Positions 1-8,260 of a stretch of 64,000 nucleotides of DNA are shown piece after piece (within the stretch, counting starts at the first letter, position 1; every line of letters starts with the position of its first letter). This stretch comes from Epichloe hybrida. Lineage: Eukaryota > Ascomycota > Sordariomycetes > Hypocreales > Clavicipitaceae. The notes under the pieces were generated by a model, which saw nothing but the letters and a program-made list of their open reading frames with translations, was not told the DNA's origin and ran no database searches. The position numbers were made by a program, and so were the translations under genes. Where the stretch lies: contig JAFEKR010000001.1 in assembly GCA_019022495.1 (NCBI GenBank), forward strand, positions 7,688,001 to 7,752,000, written 5' to 3'.

Positions 1-1
1 C

Positions 2-664
2 GCCTTCGACGACGTCATCTCCGGCAAGGGCAAGGGCATCATCATGCTGCTCTGCGGTGGCCCAGGCATTGGCAAGACCCTCACCGCCGAGGCCGTGGCC
101 GAGCAGATGCGCGTGCCCATGTACTCTATGAGCGCGGGAGATCTAGGCAACGACTCGTACGCCGTGGAGAGCAGCCTGGGCAGGATCTTGAAAATGGTGT
201 CCAACTGGAATGCCGTCCTGCTCCTCGACGAGTGCGACGTCTTCCTCGAGGAGAGAACCTCTGAGAACCTGGAGCGCAATCGTATCGTCGCCATCTTCCT
301 CCGCATGCTGGAGTACTACGAGGGGATCCTGTTCCTCACCACCAACCGAATCAAGCAGATGGATCCGGCGTTCCACAGCCGTATCCACATCACGATGGAG
401 TACCCTCCTTTGGATGAGGAGGCGAGGGGGCAGGTGTGGAAGGCCTTCTTGGGCCGATCGGTCACGCTGGACGGCAAGACAAAGGGCCATGAGGCGCACG
501 ATGTGAGCGACGACGAGTTCATCCACCTGAGAAAGTTGGATCTGAATGGGAGAGTGATTAAGAATGTGATCAAGGCCGCGAGTCTGCTGGCATATCATCG
601 CAAGGAGAGGCTGGCGTTTGGGCATTTGAGGACCGTGTTGAGGGTCGGAGGCCATTCTCTTTGA
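2..664 (+). CDS. AAA+ ATPase, C-terminal part (5' end outside window)
   Basis: Seen: an open frame enters the window at base 2 and stops at 664. The encoded stretch (about 220 aa) has a Walker A motif GGPGIGKTLTAE, a Walker B motif LLLDECDVFLEER, a sensor-1 segment LFLTTNR and an arginine-rich second-region-of-homology stretch FHSRIHITMEY, so it is the complete core of one AAA+ ATPase module plus a small helical lid. Known: this arrangement is found in the large, poorly characterised fungal AAA proteins related to the CDC48/katanin/BCS1 clade, which usually have a long N-terminal domain ahead of the ATPase. Inference: that N-terminal region lies upstream of the window. Substrate and cellular role cannot be read from this fragment. 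No intron is visible in the retained part. Confidence 0.85.
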   Translation, partial: AFDDVISGKGKGIIMLLCGGPGIGKTLTAEAVAEQMRVPMYSMSAGDLGNDSYAVESSLGRILKMVSNWNAVLLLDECDVFLEERTSENLERNRIVAIFLRMLEYYEGILFLTTNRIKQMDPAFHSRIHITMEYPPLDEEARGQVWKAFLGRSVTLDGKTKGHEAHDVSDDEFIHLRKLDLNGRVIKNVIKAASLLAYHRKERLAFGHLRTVLRVGGHSL

Positions 665-1431
665 AATCTCAGTGGTGCCCATTCACGTTCAAGTCATGAT
701 GTTGACAATTGCAGAGCAGCCCTGGACATATGTAGAGGATACTTTTAGGTAGAGAATACCTCTCTATACATGCGAGAATCATATATCAGCCTAAGCACTG
801 TCCATAATAGCATTGACTGGTACTTAACAAGTCACTACTAGACTATTACCGAGTACCCAGTAAGTCACTCATTATCACGCTTGTCGTATGGACACTGATG
901 TTGATTCGTCTCGTTTTCTTTCCCTCTTAACCCGTCATGGTGGCTTCAAAGTTCGCACAAGGAAGCTAATTTCCCATCAGGAGGAACCCTTTTTTCTCAT
1001 GCTATATGAAACAACGATGGTCTCGAGGCTACCGTGAAAGGGGTCGTGTTGCCTCATCTTCTGCACCAAGTTGTTATTGCCCCGTCGAAGACTTTATCGT
1101 GCAAGATATCATCAAAAAAAAAGGGGAGGGAAAGGGAGGGAACAGCCGAAAAAAGATGCGCGTCCTCCCCGCCTGCGTTATTTTTTCTCGGTAGATTTTT
1201 CTGCATCTTCCCGTCTTTGCCCTGCTTCCCGTGGCTATGCGCAAATGTTTACCTGGGTTCTGGATGCCGGAACCTGGGTGAAATGTAACGTATGTTCTCC
1301 CGCTGTGCGGGTTGTATCCCGTCACGACCGCATCGTGGACCCCTGCTTGACGCGGTACCGTGTTTTGAAAAGTAGGCGTGAAGCGGGCTTGTGCTCGTGG
1401 CGTCCATAAGATTTAGCTATTCCGCGTTGCT
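665..1431. other. Intergenic stretch without a recognised gene
   Basis: About 770 bp between the convergent ends of the AAA+ ATPase gene and YAR1. It has short A-rich and pyrimidine-rich runs. The open frames here are short, overlap in several phases and show no protein signature. It probably holds the two 3' untranslated regions. Confidence 0.6.
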
Positions 1432-2122
1432 CTATGCTGCCTTTGATCCGGTGTCGTCCTCGTCTTGGCCGGTGAGCTCGATGGATTCAGCTGCACTAGC
1501 CAGACCACCGGCGTCCGCGTTGTCATTCTCGAGCATGCCGGCAGAGGCCAGAAGTGCTCGGCGACTTGACGCTTGTCGTTGAGGTTGGCCAGATCCAGTG
1601 GCACGTAGTTGCTCTCGTTGGCCAAGGCTGGTGACGCGGCATGTTCCATGAGGAGTTTGACGGCGTCGAGGTGGCCGCCGAGGGCAGCCCAGTGCAGCGC
1701 CGTGTTGCCGTGCTCGTTCGCTTCGTCGACAAAGGCCTGTTTTTCCTCCTGAGGTCTGTCGTCGAAGCATCGCAGAAGCCTCCGCGCGGTCTCTGCGAGG
1801 GAGTCAGCGAACTTGTCCCACGCGAGAAAAGCTTGGCAAAAACAAGTTCGACTCCGCCGGGATAGGGATCCGTAGAGCAGGCATTTTCCCTTCTCCATCG
1901 CCAGGGTATGGCTGAGCGCGACGTACCTAGATGCCCGTTTCCGGCAGCCATGTGCAGAGCTGTTGACTTGCCCTCATTTTTTGCCTCGATCAGGATCTCC
2001 GCTGGTGACACCTTCTCGCGCTCCGCCAACGCCAGCAGGGACTCGCTCAGATCTTCGTCTTCTCCTACACGAGCAAAGAAAATAAGATCGTCGATCTCGT
2101 CTTCCGAAAGTTTTGGTGCCAT
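1432..2122 (-). CDS. YAR1: Ankyrin-repeat chaperone Yar1, apparent single-base frameshift
   Basis: Two exons fit: 2122-1927 and 1792-1432, with a 134-bp intron (GTACGT...GCAG) whose removal gives NGHL-ETARRLL. Starting at MAPKLSEDEIDD, the protein has two ankyrin repeats (STALHMAAGNGHL; NTALHWAALGGHLDAVKLL) and ends in an acidic tail, TGQDEDDTGSKAA. Known: Yar1 is a small (about 200 aa) ankyrin protein that binds Rps3 and keeps it soluble before assembly into 40S subunits. Odd: the frame that encodes ...KRQVAEHF continues as an unrelated tail, while the expected continuation LASAGMLENDNADAGG lies in another frame. One base, probably a C near 1550, is missing from the expected TTC-CTG. The exons sum to a length one base short of a multiple of three. 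This may be a sequencing error or a real disruption. Without correction the protein ends in a different C-terminus. Confidence 0.75.
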
Positions 2123-2369
2123 GATTGGTATTGGTGGTGAGGTTGACGAACGGGAACCTCACAAAATTTTGTCATGGGGTGAGGGGACTGTGTGGTTTTC
2201 GCTGCCCCGCATTTCTCGCACCGTAGAGACCCAACGAGAATTTTTGTCTTGATGGACTGGGCCTCAAGGGGAGGTGTAAGTAGGTGACTTGAATAAACAT
2301 AGTCTTCACAAGCAAAACGACGTGCGGGATAATGGTGAGAAATGTTGCATTTCAATTGTACTGATTTAG

Positions 2370-3981
2370 TTAAAACGAGTTCAACTCGTACATGATGTTG
2401 AAATCAAGCCAAGCCTCAATATTCCCCGACTCATCTAGCAACTGGATTTCCGCTTTATAGCCAAGCATCTGCATTACTTGTAGTTCGCGCCTGAGAACCA
2501 AGTTGATCAGACTCGAATCGCCATTAGTTATGTAACGCTCAAGTGTGTCGACAATGGTCTTTCTATCCCTCAAGGTGAGTCCCACAGTGTTAGATCGAGG
2601 GCTGAAATGGGAAATGTCAGTCAATACGCTTGGCTCGTGCCTTTCCGATGTATCCTGAGCATCTGCAGTTGCTTGCAGTAATAGTTCCAGTGATGCCAGA
2701 TGGCACGACTTGATCCCCAACCACCTGATTGAGCGGTTGGGGGTAGTTGGATTGGTGACGATGCGCCCTGAGCCATAGAGATAGCAATGGAATATATTTA
2801 TGCCATCCGGGTCAAAATCTGCCAGAACAAAAATTGGCACATCTGGCCGATGAAGACTGAGTGAGTATAGGAAGGACTGAGTCGCCATGTCAGGGTACCC
2901 TCTAGCCTGTCAGAATCAGCCAAAGACTTCATCAGTCACTCGAGGAACCATCTGATCAGCAGCGCACCGTTACAAGCAGTCCTTGACCACAACTGGTCCT
3001 TTGCCAGTACTGTGAAGCCGAGAGTGAACGAAATGTCGCCTTGTACATGGTGAGAACACAGAACCTAGAGGTGAGTGGAAATTTGGAGCGGCTCACATCT
3101 TTTTCAATTACTAGAATCCATCGAATCGGCCCAATCTTGACGCCTGCGATGGAGGCGTCTGGTGGAATCACAATACCCTGCCCTTGTCAGACGAAAATCG
3201 AGATGGACATATTGTTTTTGGCTCAGCTACCGTTACTCCGGAGGATGCGTCCAGAATCCCGCCGTCCAGAAACTGAATACTTAGCGGGCCTGCTACAACA
3301 CCCTTGGCTGACGCTACCTAGCAGTCTCTTAGCTACGAGTCTGTATGGCACGTATGTACTCACAATGTTTAGATCACTACGGTCAAGGCCGAGAGTAATC
3401 GCAATGTCGTCAACCAGCTTATCGACGACTGTTTGCGATTCAAAAAGGTCTTGGTGCTGGTAAAATATGTTGCTACCCGATGTCAGCCTTTCTGGAAAGA
3501 AAGCAGAATTCCGCAGTGCGTCTCACGAACCGCTTGGTCAAAACGATGTCCGACACCAATGCATCATGCGCTAATTGCAGTATCAATACGATGCGAGCTG
3601 TGGAGACAAAACATGAGCTTGGAAGCAACACGAAATGAGTTGACAATGCAAAGGATCGTTACCAAATTTTTGCGCCTCATGGAGTGAGCGACCAGGAAAA
3701 TGTACTCTCGTCGGAAGTGCCTGCTCTCGCCGGCTTTGCACGCTTCTGCGAGACAAGATTTGAATACTCATTGGCTCTGCAGAAGTGATACTATCGATGA
3801 CAGTTTCTAAAAGGCTCTCGATACGTGATATGGCTGTTCCAGACGCAACGGCTCGCCCTCTTGGTCCCAAACGTGTGCTCTCGCAAATGATATTTTGGCT
3901 ACCAGATGCCATGCTGATGATACGAGGCATTCTGAACCATTCTTTCTGACGAAGACCTGTGTCGAAGACAGAAGAGAACAT
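2370..3981 (-). CDS. SPO11: Spo11-type meiotic recombination endonuclease (TopoVI A family)
   Basis: Known: Spo11 makes the DNA double-strand breaks that start meiotic recombination, acting in the nucleus as a topoisomerase-VI-A-like dimer through a catalytic tyrosine and a Toprim metal site. Seen on the reverse strand across several short exons: RIESLLETVIDSITSAE and the RVHFPGRSLHEAQKF segment (about 3830-3670), AHDALVSDIVLTKR (about 3580-3530), then NIFYQHQDLF (about 3470-3440), whose Tyr matches the catalytic tyrosine of the family, then VVDKLVDDIAITLGLDRSDLN, GPLSIQFLDGG, GIVIPPDASIAGVKIGP, and a last exon (2888-2370) with the Toprim DxD motif LADFDPDGINIF. At least five introns are needed. 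I did not fix each splice site, and the start at 3981 is a guess among several upstream Met codons. It is unlikely to be anything else, since both catalytic centres are present. Confidence 0.85.
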
Positions 3982-4264
3982 CTCAGCTCGGTCGGCAAGT
4001 TGTGGCTGTGACGCCTGCCTTCATTGTTAATACAGCTGCCAACGGCCCGATGCAGCTGCAACTCCACAAAATAATTGGGTACATCTCCTTAGGAACCGTA
4101 AGACTGCACTTCCCTGCCAATGAGTTTGAAGGTGCTCCTTCTACTATACTAGGTTATACTGTATAATTCATACTGTAATAGAGAATTCGCTGCCTGCCCC
4201 TCCAGGAATGGCGGCACCCCAATCGTATTGTGCAAGCGTGGAGCACGTTACTTGGGAAAAGATA

Positions 4265-4380
4265 TCCCCTTAGCAGGATAATTAAAGAGAAAGGGTTAAA
4301 TTGAAGCTAAGTTTCATTGTGTAAATAAAAAGGTAAAAGCTTCTCTTTTATAGACAGAGAGAGTAATTAAGTATGAATTA
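4265..4380 (+). repeat. Dispersed repeat, copy A (partner at 14612-14730)
   Basis: Reading in the same direction, this stretch and 14612-14730 share ordered blocks: GGATAATT(A/G)AAG, a middle part related around ATTGAA, then AAAAGCT(T/C)CTCTTTTATAGA followed by GAGAG. Many differences are transitions. It looks like an old, mutated pair of copies of one repeat, perhaps the edge of a transposon. No terminal structure was seen. Confidence 0.45.
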
Positions 4381-4665
4381 TATACTTTTTAAGTATATTA
4401 TTATGTTTAACTACATCACACATGTATCTTTAGCTTACCTCATCTAGTGACGCACGCATGCTATACCGCTCGGCGGGACACATTCTCCTGCAGGAATCTG
4501 CACACTGACTATATCGCAAGGTAAGGTGCAGTCTATAAAGAGAGCCAACATGCATTCTGATTTTGGAAATCCACACCGCCGTACGTTGCTAACAACGTTC
4601 ATCATTCATCCACTGACTGACCTGGTCGTTGGTTTGGGACCACCATGATAACCGCGCGGCTTTTG

Positions 4666-4731
4666 CAAGAGCTAGCATTGGTGGATCTTTTAGTCTAATG
4701 GCTTACCTCATATATCTTTAAGGTTCTAATA
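4666..4731 (+). repeat. 66-bp direct repeat, copy 1, with tRNA A-box-like core
   Basis: The sequence beginning CAAGAGCTAGCATTGGTGG is repeated at 4991-5056 in the same orientation with about 85% identity. The core TAGTCTAATGG fits the RNA polymerase III A-box consensus TRGYNNARNNG exactly. A B-box-like GGTTCTAAT lies 31 bases downstream, with a poor match and spacing too short for an intact tRNA. Confidence 0.6.
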
Positions 4732-4990
4732 TTTATGCTAGCTCTCACGGGTCTTCTAGTCAGGTAGCTTATGTCAGGCTCACAGGGCAGGTATGGTTGC
4801 CGTACCAGGCCTTGGGGGTTTATAATTGGTTGATTATCCTCAGGCAACGGAAGCCGGGCCTTTCCAGGTTCCGAGAGGGCTGCGACTGCCGGGCCGTGGC
4901 TCGGGGCGTGCCTTGGGAAAGGAGGAATAATTGTCAGGTGCGCGCAGGTGCGTAGGCCTAATAATCAGTTATTATAAGGTGCAATGCGAG

Positions 4991-5056
4991 CAAGAGCTAG
5001 CATTGGTGGATCTTTTCGTCTAATGGCCTACCTTGCACACCTTCAGGTTTCTGACA
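4991..5056 (+). repeat. 66-bp direct repeat, copy 2
   Basis: Second copy of the repeat at 4666-4731, 325 bp downstream. The A-box-like core reads CGTCTAATGG here, and the B-box-like segment reads GGTTTCTGAC. Differences from copy 1 are mainly C/T changes in the second half. Confidence 0.6.
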
Positions 5057-5338
5057 TTGCCCTGCTACCCCTGGTCATGTACTCGTGTAAATTCAAACAG
5101 GAGGTGGACTGCATCTCCTTATGTAAAGGAGATGTACAAAGCCAAAGCTCCACATGCGGATGAAATTGCCGATGTACACTTCGAAAGCTCGAATTACTAT
5201 AAAGAAGGGAAGAATTAGTTGAGCAAAGATCATTCCTAAGCTGAACACTTCATCATTTTCCTCGAAGTTCATATTCACATCTCATCTTATATCGTCCCTA
5301 CTTCATTCCCCCATATAACAAACCGAAACTTGCCCAGC

Positions 5339-5761
5339 ATGCGTCGAACTGTTGCTCGTCTAGCCGTCAAGTATACAGGTGCCTCTCTCGAATCTCTTCC
5401 AAGCGGTTTTGGCCAGACTATCTCCACCGCTAGCTCAAATATTGAGTCTACCGTAAGCTCTGACTCGTGGCTCCTTCGCTACTATGTAATGTAATTTCTG
5501 ACTTTGATATTCTCCAGTATCCTAAAGTTACCCAGGCTCTAATTCAGTGAGTTTCACAAAAGCCAGCGAGATTGTGCGTTTCTAACAAGACCAGGGGGAC
5601 TCATCCTCACAAGTCCCACAAAGATCCAAGCGACGACAAAGAAGTCATCACTGTGAGCTATCATACTGCGGCTGGCACAAGGGTAGCGAGCGAGCATACA
5701 TGCTCATGACGACAACACCTACAAGGTGTTCCTATCTCGGAATGCCAACAAGGGAAAATAA
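5339..5761 (+). CDS. Small spliced gene of unknown function (78 codons)
   Basis: I do not recognise this protein. Four exons join without stops: 5339-5452, 5518-5546, 5595-5652 and 5726-5761. All three introns have a GT start (GTAAGC, GTGAGT, GTGAGC), a CTGAC/CTAAC/ATGAC-like branch site and an AG end. The product starts MRRTVARLAVKYTGASLES, runs through a His/Lys/Asp-rich stretch (THPHKSHKDPSDDKEVIT), and ends SRNANKGK. The basic, Ser/Thr-rich N-terminus without early acids could be a mitochondrial presequence, which is inference only. There is no signal peptide or membrane segment. Alternative: without the last intron the third exon reads on to VSYHTAAGTRVASEHT and stops at once, giving a different C-terminus. 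A TATAAAG-like motif lies about 135 bp upstream. Confidence 0.45.
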
Positions 5762-6282
5762 TCAGCGATTATTTCTGCGGGTATTACGAGCGAACACAGG
5801 TCTTGCGTAAGAGGCACATCAGACTTGAGAATTGTCTATCAGTTTACGAAATAAGATTTCCGCATTTGACATGTTTTGTCTTCCAGGCCATTCATACATT
5901 CATACATCAATAAGTACTTGAGCGAGCTCGCAATTTATGTACAATGTTTGTCTTCCGCGACCCGCCCCCAATGCCCACTGCCTGTAGCCTATCGTAGTTG
6001 CAGCTTACCCGCCCCCATCCACCCGACCCACCCGACCCGACTCACCCGACCCGACCCAACCCATCAACCATGAAACCCACCAACCCAGGAACACCCTCCG
6101 TTCCGTGTCCGTTGACTACATACACATTATGCGAAGCCGCCCACATGAGTTGCGCTTCTGCTTTGCGCCGGCGCTTCGTCGTCGTTCCAAAAGGTATTTT
6201 AACACGGACATGGTCAAGTAGATCAAATAATTCTCCTAGGGCGCTTTGGTCCGGTCAACAGCTTGGACAAGCAGTACGAACC

Positions 6283-7792
6283 ATGTCAGCACAGCCCAAA
6301 GTCTTTCCCAGCGCTGGCTTCCAGACTGTCCCAGCAGATCAGCGACCAGAAGAAGAGGACCTCCCAAACTACAAAGCTGAGCGCTATTACCCCGTGCGCA
6401 TTGGCCAAGTCTTTCAGGAAAGATATCAGATCGTGGGTAAGCTTGGCTTTGGTGGAGGTTCGACCGTTTGGGTTTGTCACGACCTCAAGTACGTATCAAC
6501 CATGCCGAAGTTTCACGGGGTTTACTGACGCGCATACTGCACCAGGGAAGATGCATTGTTGACCATCAAGATCTGCACCACTGGGGAGATTGGCAACAGA
6601 GACGCCAGACAAGAGGTGTTGATTTCTGAGCACATCCGCTCCGTTGATGCACCGCATCATCCTGGCAAACAGAGATTGCGCGTCGTTTTGGATAATTTTG
6701 AGATTGAAGGGCCCAGTGGAGGGCATCAGTGTCTGGTCTTTGCTCCGTTGGGTCGACCGTTGACTAGTTTCCGCAAACTTTTCCCCGGGAACGCTCTTGA
6801 CTCGAATCTTCTCCGCCAAACCCTACTCTGTGTGGTTATGGGTTTAGACTTCCTCCATCAGATTGGCGTTGTCCATACCGGTATGCATCAAGCTTCGGCC
6901 ATCAGTTGAACTTTCCTCGCTAAGCTGAAGCACTACAGATCTCTCCCCAAACAATATATTGGCAGGGTTGGGTCCAGAAGATGGGGATGTATTCAAGCAG
7001 ATCGAAGAGCTCGAGCTATCGTCCCCCTCGCCACGCAAGGTCTTGGCGGACCGCGAAATCTATCTTTCCTATGAGCTTCCAATAACTCATGGCGCACCGG
7101 TCATCACTGACTACGGCGCTGCCCGTTTAGGTGAGCCGGGCGAGAAGCATACTGGAGACGTCATGCCAGGAGTCTATCGAGCGCCTGAGATAATTATGGG
7201 ATCGAAATGGGATTGCAAGATTGACATGTGGTCACTTGGAGTCATGGTAAGTTGATCATGCAAGAGACGGAACAAGAACAAGAAAACCCCCAAGTAACGG
7301 TGATGGGCAATAGGTTTGGGATCTCTTCGAAGGTGGTCGACTCTTTCGTGCCGTCAGCGCTGAAAGACTGGACGACGAAATGCACCTCGCAGAAATGGTG
7401 TCATTACTAGGTCCACCACCTCGAAAATTCTTGGACATGTACGAGCAGTCTCGCAAATACTGGGATTCAAAAGGTGAGTGTGCTCCATGCGCCGCTCTTG
7501 ATACTTTTTCCATGTCCCTAGGGCGCGCTGACTGTATTCGTTCTGTCGTCCAGGTAACTGGATTGCGTCAACGCCCATTCCTGCCCAATCTCTTGAGAGT
7601 CGTGAGATCAAGTTAGAAGGCGAAGAGAAGGAGTTGTTTCTCAAGTTCGTGCGCAAGGTGCTGCGCTGGCTGCCAGAAGACCGGGCATCCGCCGAGGACC
7701 TTTATCAGAACGAATTCCTCAATGGTTTTATCCGCCACGAAGGCCATGTCGCCGGGGAAGGTGATGGAAGAGACGGGAAAGGCTCAGAATAA
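6283..7792 (+). CDS. SRPK-like serine/threonine kinase with atypical catalytic motifs
   Basis: Five exons fit: 6283-6488, 6546-6880, 6939-7246, 7314-7473 and 7554-7792. The product resembles the fungal branch of SR-protein kinases: N-terminal YPVRIGQVFQERYQIVGKLG, glycine loop GFGGGSTVW, VAIK-type lysine in LLTIKI, catalytic loop HTDLSPNNIL, metal-binding loop DYGAARLGE, APE helix YRAPEIIMG and MWSLGVM. Known: canonical kinases have HRD and DFG; here they read HTD and DYG, with the catalytic Asp and Asn kept, as in many fungal SRPK paralogs, so activity is plausible. The usual long SRPK spacer between lobes is short here. Start: the Met at 6283 begins directly before the conserved part, but the frame is open upstream, and a start at 6145 would add an Arg/Ser-rich leader (MSCASALRRRFVVVP) that could direct the protein to mitochondria. 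Substrate unknown. Confidence 0.8.
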
Positions 7793-8260
7793 CAATGTAG
7801 AGCCAAGTAGGGGAATCAATCAGACTCTCCTGGATGACAGGTCCTCAGTCCTCTTATGGATACAATAAAACTTTGTTTGAATGATGTTGATGGAGAAAAA
7901 GACGACTAGCGTAGCGTACTAAAAGAGAGTGCGCTAATTATTTTGGCGCACTCTTTTAGCGCACTATGATGGTATCAAGCAAACTGTCCACCTATAATGT
8001 ATGTATCTGGGGGTATCTGGGCCCCAGTAATTCCGAAGCAGCAGCAACGGCGACTTCTGGTGGAAATTCTTCGGGACTACTGGGACCCCACTGTTGTATA
8101 ACTTTGGAACCAAAAGATTCAAGATTCAAGGTTCCAGTTCCGCCCCCTATTATTGTCTGGCCATCATAGAAACTGGATGGCCACTTTTGGTTGCGCTCTG
8201 CTTACCGCGGTCGCCGTGCACGCCAGGCATCTCGAACCTTCGTTTTAGTTCAAATACGAC
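7793..8260. other. Intergenic stretch between kinase and cyclase genes
   Basis: About 470 bp. It holds the hairpin at 7919-7959 and otherwise no recognised gene. It is the downstream end of the kinase gene and the promoter side of the cyclase gene. Confidence 0.6.
7919..7959. repeat. Imperfect inverted repeat (hairpin)
   Basis: The arm CTAAAAGAGAGTGCGC (7919-7934) pairs with GCGCACTCTTTTAG (7946-7959) across an 11-base AT-rich loop. The only mismatch is an extra AG in the left arm. It lies about 130 bp after the kinase stop codon. Confidence 0.7.

Larger units (their letters stand above)
3982..5338. other. Gene-poor, partly AT-rich gap with dispersed and direct repeats
   Basis: No coding signature is visible over 1.36 kb. 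The part at about 4260-4440 is AT-rich and matches another place in the window (see 4265-4380). The part at 4660-5060 has two copies of a 66-bp repeat flanking GC-richer unique sequence. The last 150 bp hold a TATAAAG-like element near 5206 and pyrimidine-rich sequence, and probably include the promoter of the small gene that starts at 5339. Confidence 0.6.
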
